A stretch of DNA of 12,538 nt from an uncultured Lachnospiraceae bacterium (GTDB lineage: Bacteria; Bacillota_A; Clostridia; Lachnospirales; Lachnospiraceae), in contig CAJUMT010000092.1 in NCBI GenBank assembly GCA_910587495.1, forward strand, positions 1 through 12,538, written 5' to 3'. Numbering within the stretch: position 1 is the stretch's first letter; each line of letters starts with the position of its first letter. The position numbers were made by a program, and so were the translations under genes. Below are positions 1 through 5,929 of this stretch, one piece after another. The notes beneath the pieces are model-generated. The model was not told the DNA's origin, made no database searches, and was given only the letters and a program-made list of their open reading frames with translations.

Positions 1-42
1 AGAAACTGGCCTAAATTTTTTCAAAAAGTTGTTGCATAACTA

Positions 43-72
43 TTGACAAAATGCAGGGGCAAAAAATATATA
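43..72 (+). promoter_or_regulatory. candidate promoter (upstream of first nuclease gene)
   Basis: A perfect -35 hexamer TTGACA (43-48) is followed after 18 bases by TATATA (67-72). It would fire rightward into the 191-1072 gene, in tandem with a second candidate promoter at 82-110. The region is very AT-rich, so chance matches are possible. Confidence 0.4.
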
Positions 73-81
73 ACAAATAGA

Positions 82-110
82 TTGAGAAGTTTGCTTTTTT
101 GATATATAAT
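82..110 (+). promoter_or_regulatory. candidate sigma-A promoter for the first nuclease gene
   Basis: TTGAGA (82-87) and a perfect TATAAT (105-110) are separated by exactly 17 bases, the optimal spacing for a housekeeping promoter. Transcription would start near 117 and give a leader of roughly 75 bases before the ATG at 191. This is the best promoter match in the window. Confidence 0.55.
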
Positions 111-190
111 AATTTATAAAAAAGGTTTTCACTTATTATGATATTGTAGGGAGTGGGTGAGGAAAAGGACTATGGGGAGAATATACAAGT

Positions 191-1072
191 ATGGCAGAAA
201 AAGATATTGCAGAGAAGACTTTAGAGGATTATAACGACGTATTTGCGGATATTGTCAATGTATTACTGTTCCAGGGCAGGCGTTTTGTTAAAGAAAATGA
301 ATTGGAGGAAGAAAGCCCGAATTCCAGTTATAAAGCTGATGGCAAGTTACATGCTCAGGAGCGGGATGTTGCAAAGTATTGGAAGAAAGGACTTGTCCGT
401 ATTGCATTATATGGATTGGAAAACCAGACAGGTGTGGACGGTGACATGCCACTTAGATTGATCTCTTATGATGGAGCGGCATACCGCGCACAGCTTTTGA
501 CGGATAAGGAAATGAAGGAAAAAACCGGAAAAGTGGCACCGAGGTATCCTGTGGTGACATTAGTTTTATATTTTGGATATGACAGACATTGGAAAAAGCC
601 GAGGACACTTTTTGAATGTCTTGAGCTTCCGGAAGAGATAAAACCGTATGTGAATGATTATCGTATGAATTTATATGAGATTGCATATCTTAGTGATGAA
701 CAGGTACAGATGTTTACCAGTGATTTTAAAATCGTAGCAGATTATTTTGTGCAGATGCAGAAAAATAAAAACTATGTGGCAACAGAAGTCACAATAAAAC
801 ATGTACATGAATTGCTCCAGCTAATGGCAGTTATGACACAGGACAACCGTTTTGAAAATGTATATAGTTCTGATATGGAAAGGGGGGCGACAACCATGTG
901 TGAAGTATTAGATCGCATAGAGAACAGGGGCATCCAGAAGGGAGAAGATACAATTCTTTCTTTAATGAATTACTTGTTGAAGAATAATCGGGCCGAGGAT
1001 GCAAAAAAAGCAACGGAAGATAAGGCGTACAGAAATAAACTGCTCACGGAAATCTTTGATGAAAAACTATAA
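191..1072 (+). CDS. Rpn-family PD-(D/E)XK nuclease / putative transposase-like protein
   Basis: A 293-residue protein of the Rpn (recombination-promoting nuclease) / 'transposase_31' group, which is abundant and variable in Lachnospiraceae. Family members studied elsewhere are DNA endonucleases that stimulate RecA-independent recombination; the role of the clostridial ones is unclear. The N-terminal half carries a PD-(D/E)XK-like core: Asp59, then the strand ending in Glu77-Asn78-Gln79 ('LENQTGVD'), the E-x-Q variant usual in this group. The following 'ISYDGAAYRAQ' and 'YPVVTLVLYFG' blocks are also typical. The C-terminal 60 residues are charged and helical. As I recall relatives, they carry Gly-Glu repeats after 'MCEVLDR', and here only a short 'RGIQKGE' is present. 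A purine-rich GGGGAGA lies about 11 bases before the ATG. No recognisable transposase or terminal repeats flank it, so it is probably not an active element. Family assignment is firm; function is not known. Confidence 0.85.
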   Translation: MAEKDIAEKTLEDYNDVFADIVNVLLFQGRRFVKENELEEESPNSSYKADGKLHAQERDVAKYWKKGLVRIALYGLENQTGVDGDMPLRLISYDGAAYRAQLLTDKEMKEKTGKVAPRYPVVTLVLYFGYDRHWKKPRTLFECLELPEEIKPYVNDYRMNLYEIAYLSDEQVQMFTSDFKIVADYFVQMQKNKNYVATEVTIKHVHELLQLMAVMTQDNRFENVYSSDMERGATTMCEVLDRIENRGIQKGEDTILSLMNYLLKNNRAEDAKKATEDKAYRNKLLTEIFDEKL

Positions 1073-1405
1073 GCTCTAAAAAATGGAGTTCAAAAAACAT
1101 AAATTTTCTCTGGCAATCTCTGGCGGCATATGTTATACTTTCCATATGACATAATGTTTCATAAAAGTCAGGATTTCTACAAAAGATAAAATTTTCCGCC
1201 AGGCGGCCTTGCGCTCTTAGACACCAGGCGCTGCCTGCGGGAAATCATTTCATGAGGAGATTCTCTCCCAAAGCCTGTTTTTGTGCCAGGCTGATTATCC
1301 CATATGAAAAATAAAGAAAAAACAGGAAATACGATTGTTTATCCAAGTAAAATCATTTACAATAAAGGTAAGCCCTCTGTGTTTCCTATACATAGAAGGT
1401 GCAGT
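1073..1405. other. non-coding stretch with several small GC-rich inverted repeats
   Basis: This gap between the two nuclease-like genes contains no convincing gene. It contains short perfect inverted repeats: CCGCC-A-GGCGG (1196-1206), AGGC-GCT-GCCT (1226-1236), GGAGA-TTC-TCTCC (1256-1268) and AGCCTG-9 nt-CAGGCT (1272-1292). A possible extended -10 (TGTTATACT, 1131-1139) could start transcription of the second nuclease gene; its -35 is poor. A 20-codon frame at 1252-1314 has no supporting feature. The GC-rich patch contrasts with its AT-rich flanks and may be the remnant of an inserted sequence. Confidence 0.4.
1131..1139 (+). promoter_or_regulatory. possible extended -10 promoter for the second nuclease gene
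   Basis: TGTTATACT matches an extended -10 element (TGn followed by TATACT, 5 of 6 to consensus). At 17-base spacing the -35 position reads TGGCAA, only 3 of 6. The leader to the chosen start at 1406 would be over 250 bases and would include the small hairpins. Confidence 0.25.
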
Positions 1406-2296
1406 ATGGACAAGATACAAAAAGCCGCGTCAGATGCGGCACAAACTCCTAAATCCGGCAGCCAGCCTTTAGAGGACCAAGCGCTTAAAGAAGCGGCCCG
1501 ATTGTTCGGAGAGGAACTGATGCCGCTGGTGGGTGTCAAAGGGACAGTCAAAAGAATTGCTCCCACAGAACAGGTAGAGCTGGTTCCGCAGGGTTTTAAT
1601 GAAGACTTTAATTACGAAATGGTTGACGGAAGCTGGACGCATTTGGAATTTGAAAGCGACAGTATTAGTGAAGACGATCTGCGGCGGTTCCATGTGTATG
1701 AAGCGATCATCAGTTATAATCATAAGGTAAAAGTATATACCTGTGTATTATGCAGCTCTAATGTGAAAAAACTCAGAAAAAGTCTGGAACAGGGACTGTA
1801 TAGTTACAAAGTAAAGCTTGTGCGCCTGAAAGATAAAAATGCAGACAGGATCATTCCTATTTTGGAACGCAGGCAGGAAAGACGCGGTTTGCGCCGCCGG
1901 GAACTGTTGGAAGTACTCTTAACGCCACTGATGGATGGCGGTATGCCCCACGCAGAACGGATATCCCGGGGAATCCGGATGCTGAAAAAGGAACGAGGGC
2001 ATCTGAAGCATGATGAACTGACGCAAATGGAGAGCGTGCTGTATACATTGGCGATGAAGTTTCTTAACAGAGAAGAATTAAAAAAGATCAGAGAGGAGAT
2101 ATGTATGACCGTATTAGGAGAAATGATACTGCAGGATGGAATTAAACAAGGAAATGAACAAGGGATTAGAGGCGCAGTTTCAATCTTAGAATCCTTGGGT
2201 ATTCCGCCGCAGACGATCCTTGCCAAAATCCAGGAACAGTATCATCTGAGTGCGGAAGCGGCTGAGAAATATTTGCACGGAAATCAAAACATGTAA
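1406..2296 (+). CDS. Rpn-like PD-(D/E)XK nuclease family protein
   Basis: A 296-residue protein from the preferred start at 1406. An in-frame ATG at 1304 would add 34 residues but has no ribosome binding site, whereas 1406 is preceded by AGAAGG (1394-1399) with 6-base spacing. With the 1406 start, Asp67 and 'HLEFES' (Glu81, Glu83), 13 residues later, form a PD-(D/E)XK-like core. 'RRFHVYEA' (residues about 93-100) corresponds to the Arg/Tyr helix seen in Rpn-type proteins. The C-terminus, 'GIKQGNEQGIRG' followed by a short helical tail, is the glycine-spaced ending typical of clostridial Rpn proteins. It belongs to a different subfamily from the protein encoded at 191-1072; they show no obvious alignment, so this is not a recent duplication. 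Function is unknown: recombination-promoting nuclease is a family inference, and defence or domesticated-transposase roles are possible. It has no operon partner. Confidence 0.72.
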   Translation: MDKIQKAASDAAQTPKSGSQPLEDQALKEAARLFGEELMPLVGVKGTVKRIAPTEQVELVPQGFNEDFNYEMVDGSWTHLEFESDSISEDDLRRFHVYEAIISYNHKVKVYTCVLCSSNVKKLRKSLEQGLYSYKVKLVRLKDKNADRIIPILERRQERRGLRRRELLEVLLTPLMDGGMPHAERISRGIRMLKKERGHLKHDELTQMESVLYTLAMKFLNREELKKIREEICMTVLGEMILQDGIKQGNEQGIRGAVSILESLGIPPQTILAKIQEQYHLSAEAAEKYLHGNQNM

Positions 2297-2356
2297 CCGC
2301 TCAAAACTAACCACCAAAATTCTTCGCATTTCGCCGGTGCGCTGTATATAAAAAAT

Positions 2357-2372
2357 AATATTGTTATAAAAG
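2357..2372 (+). promoter_or_regulatory. shared upstream element, copy 1 (candidate operator)
   Basis: The 16-mer AATATTGTTATAAAAG matches a sequence at 3904-3919 at 15 of 16 positions. Copy 1 lies 96 bases before the IolM-like dehydrogenase gene and copy 2 lies 100 bases before the transketolase operon. Each sits 37-39 bases upstream of a candidate -10, a position suited to an activator. AT-richness lowers the weight of the match, but the shared position supports a common regulator. Confidence 0.4.
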
Positions 2373-2387
2373 AGGCTAACATCCTTA

Positions 2388-2416
2388 TTGCGTGGATTGG
2401 ATATACTGTCTAAAAT
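2388..2416 (+). promoter_or_regulatory. candidate promoter for the IolM-like dehydrogenase gene
   Basis: TTGCGT (2388-2393) and TAAAAT (2411-2416) are separated by 17 bases. The -10 is 5 of 6 to consensus but the -35 only 3 of 6, which fits a promoter needing an activator. The shared element at 2357-2372 lies just upstream. Confidence 0.35.
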
Positions 2417-2467
2417 AGAGACAGAAAAACCAATACCATTGTACATAGTGCAAACAAGGAGGACGTT

Positions 2468-3655
2468 ATGCAGAAAATGATGAAGGCCTTAATGGCGGGC
2501 GGCGAATATAAGCCGCGTCCGGGTTATCAGCCGACAGAGAGGGAAGAAAGAGACAAAAGGGCTTTGCTAGGTTCCAATATTTTTTATAATCCGACGCTTA
2601 AGCTCGTGGAGATCCCGGTTCCGGAACCAAAGGACGATGAGATATTGCTGAAGGTGGGCGGCGCAGCCGTATGCGGTTCCGACACGAATTTTCTTGGGGC
2701 TGACAAAGACAATTACAGCCGTTATGCAGGGCATTGTAAACTTCCGTGCGTGATCGGGCACGAGTTTTCCGGGGAGATCGCGGCAGTCGGCAAAAATGTA
2801 AAGGAACTGAAAGTCGGCGACCTGGTGGTGGCGGAAACAATGGCGTGGTGCGGGGAATGTCTTGCCTGCCGAAGAGGCCAGTTTAACCAGTGCGAAAATC
2901 TGGAAGAGATCGGTTTTTCCCTGAACGGGGCGTACGCGGAATATCTGGTGGCGAAGGAAAAGCTCTGCTTTAAGGTTGACGGACTGGTGGACGTCTATGG
3001 AAGCAAGAAACGTGCGCTGGAAGTCGCGGCCATGATCGAACCGATGGCGGTCGCCTATAACGGCGTCTTTACAAGAGGCGGCGGGATTGAGCCGGGCGGG
3101 CATGTAGTTGTGTTTGGCTGCGGACCGATCGGACTTTCGGCGATCTCGCTTTTGAAGACGTCCGGCGCGGCGCGGATTATCGTCTTTGACCCCAACAAGA
3201 CCCGCCAGGCGCTTGCGAGGGAGGTAGGGGCTACCGATACGTTCGATCCTTTTGAATACTGGAATAAAGGAGAAAAGCTTTCCGACCTTGTCATGAAGGT
3301 TACAAAAGGCGTGGGTGCGGCGATGGTTGTGGAAGCGACCCATAAGCCTTCGGAAAATATTCCGGAAGCGGTCGATATGCTGGCGCCCTTCGGAACGATC
3401 GCGCAGATCGGCATAACGGCCAATACGGTGGAGCTTCATCCGGTGTATATGCAGAAGAAGGGAGCGAATTATCATTTCGCAATCGGAAGCTCCGGACACG
3501 GCACCTGGCCGAATGTGATCCGGCTGATTGAGTCGGGAAGAGTCGATCCGAGCAAATATTTATCGAAATGCTATCACCTTGAGGATTCCATCGAAGCGAT
3601 TCAGGCGGCGGCGAAAGCCGAAGGCGGAAAATTTGTTGTTACACCCAACTGGTGA
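2468..3655 (+). CDS. zinc-dependent medium-chain dehydrogenase, scyllo-inosose 3-dehydrogenase (IolM)-like
   Basis: A 395-residue medium-chain dehydrogenase, predicted to be cytoplasmic and to oxidise a polyol hydroxyl with NAD+. Catalytic zinc ligands are Cys69, His98-Glu99 ('GHEF') and probably Glu191 ('IEP'). The structural zinc lobe is Cys128, Cys131, Cys134 and Cys142. The nucleotide site is 'GCGPIG' (217-222), with Asp241 at the end of the next strand, favouring NAD+ over NADP+. An extra segment of about 30 residues between 'MKAL' and 'KLVEIPVPEP' contains 'KPRPGY' and 'LGSNIFY'. From memory, the Thermotoga maritima inositol-pathway enzyme IolM (TM0412, also 395 residues) has the same insertion, and 'SGHGTWP' near residue 342 also matches it. 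That enzyme oxidises scyllo-inosose to a diketo-inositol. The start is fixed by AAGGAGG (2456-2462), 5 bases from the ATG. The gene stands alone, followed by two terminator-like hairpins. The dehydrogenase class is secure; the inosose substrate is inferred, and another polyol or sugar acid is possible. Confidence 0.88.
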   Translation: MQKMMKALMAGGEYKPRPGYQPTEREERDKRALLGSNIFYNPTLKLVEIPVPEPKDDEILLKVGGAAVCGSDTNFLGADKDNYSRYAGHCKLPCVIGHEFSGEIAAVGKNVKELKVGDLVVAETMAWCGECLACRRGQFNQCENLEEIGFSLNGAYAEYLVAKEKLCFKVDGLVDVYGSKKRALEVAAMIEPMAVAYNGVFTRGGGIEPGGHVVVFGCGPIGLSAISLLKTSGAARIIVFDPNKTRQALAREVGATDTFDPFEYWNKGEKLSDLVMKVTKGVGAAMVVEATHKPSENIPEAVDMLAPFGTIAQIGITANTVELHPVYMQKKGANYHFAIGSSGHGTWPNVIRLIESGRVDPSKYLSKCYHLEDSIEAIQAAAKAEGGKFVVTPNW

Positions 3656-3702
3656 GTTTTACATATGCCAGTTTTCAATTACTCCTAAATATGATAATAA
3701 CC

Positions 3703-3760
3703 CGCAGAGAAGGAACGGTCAGGGTTCGCCCCGGCAGGTTCCTTTTCTGCGTTTGGTTTT
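3703..3760 (+). terminator. rho-independent terminator after the IolM-like gene
   Basis: A 14-base-pair stem (CGCAGAGAAGGAAC at 3703-3716 with GTTCCTTTTCTGCG at 3738-3751, one G-U pair) encloses a 21-base loop that itself contains GGG-TTCG-CCC. It is followed by TTTGGTTTT (3752-3760). It lies about 48 bases after the stop codon and should separate the dehydrogenase gene from the transketolase operon. Confidence 0.8.
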
Positions 3761-3789
3761 AAAATAAAAGAACGAAGGTAATCCATGCC

Positions 3790-3831
3790 AAAGAGCATTC
3801 GGGCAAAAAACAGTCAGGATGCTCTTTTTTT
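3790..3831 (+). terminator. second, weaker intrinsic terminator
   Basis: AAAGAGCAT (3790-3798) pairs perfectly with ATGCTCTTT (3819-3827) across a 20-base loop, and the 3' arm runs into a tract of seven T (3825-3831). The long loop and low GC make it weaker than the terminator just upstream, for which it is probably a backup. Confidence 0.55.
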
Positions 3832-3903
3832 GTGCGTAAAAGAACCGGCGGACGAAGCAGCACGGGGAAATAATACCTCCTGCCGGAATCATCTTAAATA
3901 AGC

Positions 3904-3919
3904 AATATTGTTATGAAAG
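3904..3919 (+). promoter_or_regulatory. shared upstream element, copy 2 (candidate operator)
   Basis: AATATTGTTATGAAAG differs by one base from the element at 2357-2372. The core ATATTGTT also recurs inverted as AACAATAT at 3980-3987, giving two half-sites 61 bases apart around the candidate promoter. That would suit looping or paired binding by a dimeric regulator. Confidence 0.4.
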
Positions 3920-3955
3920 GTAAGAATAAACTGATAGCTATTCTTTATTAAAAAT

Positions 3956-3961
3956 TATAAC
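3956..3961 (+). promoter_or_regulatory. possible -10 of the transketolase operon
   Basis: TATAAC is 5 of 6 to the -10 consensus and lies 58 bases before the transketolase ATG. No acceptable -35 is seen 16-19 bases upstream, so the promoter is either activator-dependent or somewhere else in the leader. Confidence 0.25.
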
Positions 3962-4018
3962 ATAAGACCATAAAAAAACAACAATATACACATATCAAAT
4001 GCGAAAGGAGAGTTTGAC

Positions 4019-4942
4019 ATGGGGAATAAGATATCGGACTTTAAAATGCTTCGCAAGAAGAATGAAGAGCTGCGGTACAACCTTGTCGCCATGATGGATT
4101 ATGCAGGCTCCGGCCATCCGGGAGGTTCTTTATCTTCCATGGAGATCCTGACCACCTTGTATTATGGCGGGTTTTTAAGGACAGACGCTGAACATGCTAA
4201 GGATGCAAACCGTGACCGTTTTGTGATGTCCAAAGGGCATGCCAGCCCGGCACAGTATGTGATCCTGGCGGATCAGGGGTATTACAGCAAAGATACTTTG
4301 CGGGTATTTGATGCAAACAACAGTATGCTGCCGAAGCACTGTAACCATAAATTGACGCCTGGTGTGGACGCATCTACGGGAGCGCTGGGACAGGGGATGT
4401 CGATGGCGGTGGGTATGGCTATGGCGGCTCAGATGGACGGCGCGGGCTATGATGTTTACTGTGTGCTGGGTGACGGAGAATGTCAGTCCGGGGAGATCTG
4501 GGAGGCGGCTATGTCCGCGGCCAAGTACCGCCTGGACAATCTGAAAGTGATCGTGGACAACAACCGCCTTCAGATCGACGGTTTCAGCGACGACATCATG
4601 CCGCTGGGGGATCAGAAGGCCAAATGGGAAGCCTTTGGCTGGAATGTAGAAGTCTGCGACGGACATGACCTGGAAGCGCTTCATAAAGCTCTTGCATCAA
4701 TGGCGTCCGTGGAAGGAAAGCCTTCGGTTCTGATCGCGGACACGACCAAAGGAAAGGGCGTTTCCTTCATGGAGAATGACGCCGACTGGCACAGCCGCAA
4801 GATGACAAAAGCGGAAGGCGTCCAGGCATTGAAAGAGATTAAGGAAGCTTACGAAGCGTATGGCTTTGAAGACATCGAGTCGTCGATCATGTTCCTAAGC
4901 CCCGAGGAGCTGGCGGAACTTACCGGAAAGGAGGAAGCATAA
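4019..4942 (+). CDS. transketolase, N-terminal (thiamine diphosphate-binding) subunit
   Basis: A 307-residue half-size transketolase subunit, usual length for the split form common in Firmicutes and in dedicated catabolic clusters. With the next gene product it transfers a two-carbon ketol unit from a ketose donor to an aldehyde, using thiamine diphosphate and a divalent metal. The pyrophosphate/metal motif is 'GDGECQSGE' (151-159) ending at Asn181-Asn182. The active-site histidines are kept: His33 ('SGHPGG'), His74 ('SKGHAS') and His107 ('PKHCNH'). 'STGALGQG' (119-126) and 'KGKGVSF' (244-250) are also typical. The start has AAAGGAG (4004-4010) 8 bases away. The C-subunit gene begins one base after this stop, and its ribosome binding site lies inside this gene, so the subunits are made together. 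Assignment to transketolase is firm. Its place beside dehydrogenases, a hydrolase and CoA enzymes suggests a dedicated catabolic role rather than the pentose phosphate pathway. Confidence 0.93.
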   Translation: MGNKISDFKMLRKKNEELRYNLVAMMDYAGSGHPGGSLSSMEILTTLYYGGFLRTDAEHAKDANRDRFVMSKGHASPAQYVILADQGYYSKDTLRVFDANNSMLPKHCNHKLTPGVDASTGALGQGMSMAVGMAMAAQMDGAGYDVYCVLGDGECQSGEIWEAAMSAAKYRLDNLKVIVDNNRLQIDGFSDDIMPLGDQKAKWEAFGWNVEVCDGHDLEALHKALASMASVEGKPSVLIADTTKGKGVSFMENDADWHSRKMTKAEGVQALKEIKEAYEAYGFEDIESSIMFLSPEELAELTGKEEA

Positions 4943-4943
4943 C

Positions 4944-5888
4944 ATGGCAGGAGCAAAGGATCGTTCCCTGGTCAGCAAGGAGATTTTCGGCCCTTTGATG
5001 GTGGAACTGGGAAAAGAGTATCCGGATATTGTAGTCTGTGATACGGACCTGATGCGCTGCTTCGGGACAAAGGGCTTCATGCAGGCTTACCCGAAACGCC
5101 ATATCAATTTCGGGATCGCGGAGCAGAACTGTATGGCAACTTCCGCCGGTATGGCGCTTTGCGGCAAGAATGTATTCTCCAGTTCTTTTGCCAATTTCGC
5201 GACCAAGAGGGCCTGCGACCAGGTGAGCATCTCCGTATGCTACAACCAGGCAAATGTAAAGGTGTGCGGCTTATACGCCGGGCTGACTGCGGAGAAAAAC
5301 GGCGGCACGCATATCGGAGTGGAAGATGTGGCAGTGATGAGAAGCTTCCCCGGGATGGCCGTAGTAGAGGCGGCGGATACATACGAACTGGAAGCTATTA
5401 CCAGATATATGGCGGCTTACAAAGGGCCGGTTTATTTCCGGCAGCCGAAGATGTACCTGCGCCATGTATATGACGCCGTACCGGAATTTGAACTTGGAAA
5501 AGCAAAATGGTTAAAAGAAGGAACGGATGTTACATTGATCGCCTGCGGCATCACCGTGGGGATCTGCCTGGACGCGGCTGACCTTCTTCGGGAAAAAGGA
5601 ATCAAGGCCGGTGTCCTGAACGTGCCTTCCATCAAGCCGATTGACACGGAGGCGATCCTGAAAGCGGCGTCCATGACAAAACAGATCGTTACCTGTGAAA
5701 ACCACAGCATCATCGGCGGCCTTGGAAGCGCGGTGGCGGAAGTGCTGGCGGAGCACAACTGTGACGTGAAACTTAAGCGTGCGGGCCTTAAAGACTGTTT
5801 TGGCATGACAGCTTCCCTGGCTTATCAGCTGGAAGCAAACGGCCTTACGAAAGAAGCCATTGCAGCGCAGGTCTGTGACATGAAATAA
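4944..5888 (+). CDS. transketolase, C-terminal subunit, with altered substrate-binding residues
   Basis: A 314-residue partner of the preceding subunit, supplying the pyrimidine-binding and C-terminal domains. The catalytic glutamate that activates the cofactor is Glu60 ('FGIAEQN'). His123 ('GGTH', yeast His481) and Arg166 ('YFRQP', possibly yeast Arg528) are kept. Two other positions differ from classical enzymes. Where yeast has 'HDSIGVGEDGPTH' and typical split bacterial enzymes have 'HAGLTVGEDGASH', this protein has 'YAGLTAEKNGGTH'. The phosphate-contacting His469 thus becomes Tyr111, and Asp477, which reads substrate stereochemistry, becomes Asn119. I infer an unusual substrate, possibly unphosphorylated or acidic; apulose-phosphate and sulfofructose transketolases are known precedents for split enzymes with special substrates. 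AAAGGAGG (4927-4934) supports the start. The family call is firm; the substrate is unknown. Confidence 0.93.
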   Translation: MAGAKDRSLVSKEIFGPLMVELGKEYPDIVVCDTDLMRCFGTKGFMQAYPKRHINFGIAEQNCMATSAGMALCGKNVFSSSFANFATKRACDQVSISVCYNQANVKVCGLYAGLTAEKNGGTHIGVEDVAVMRSFPGMAVVEAADTYELEAITRYMAAYKGPVYFRQPKMYLRHVYDAVPEFELGKAKWLKEGTDVTLIACGITVGICLDAADLLREKGIKAGVLNVPSIKPIDTEAILKAASMTKQIVTCENHSIIGGLGSAVAEVLAEHNCDVKLKRAGLKDCFGMTASLAYQLEANGLTKEAIAAQVCDMK

Positions 5889-5929
5889 AAAACAAAAACA
5901 ACGGAACTTATAATTTAGGAGGATTAAAT

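Larger units (their letters stand above)
3656..4018. other. regulatory intergenic region: two terminator hairpins, then operon leader
   Basis: These 363 bases hold no gene. The first part carries two hairpin/T-run structures (3703-3760 and 3790-3831) that end the dehydrogenase transcript. The second part is AT-rich. It holds copy 2 of the shared element, its inverted half (AACAATAT, 3980-3987), a weak candidate -10 and the AAAGGAG ribosome binding site (4004-4010) of the transketolase gene. No riboswitch or T-box feature was recognised. Confidence 0.6.

Noticed and set aside
1252..1314. 20-codon open frame upstream of the second nuclease gene
   Set aside because: It has no supporting signal, lies in a hairpin-rich patch and resembles no known leader peptide.
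1304..1405. N-terminal extension of the second nuclease gene from the ATG at 1304
   Set aside because: There is no ribosome binding site before 1304, the extra 34 residues look unlike family N-termini, and the ATG at 1406 has AGAAGG at good spacing.
1..2296. Insertion sequence or transposon around the Rpn-type genes
   Set aside because: No terminal inverted repeats, target-site duplications or classical DDE/serine/tyrosine recombinase motifs are seen; Rpn proteins alone do not define an element.
2567..3499. 310-codon open frame antisense to the IolM-like gene
   Set aside because: It is a shadow of a well-supported dehydrogenase gene; its translation is rich in Arg, His and Cys with no recognisable domain and no ribosome binding site.
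3528..3767. 79-codon frame running from the dehydrogenase end into the intergenic region
   Set aside because: It overlaps the end of a real gene and the terminator hairpin, and its product is highly basic and unrecognised.
3832..4018. Riboswitch or T-box in the transketolase operon leader
   Set aside because: The leader is AT-rich, without a conserved aptamer core, T-box sequence or terminator/antiterminator pair next to the start codon.
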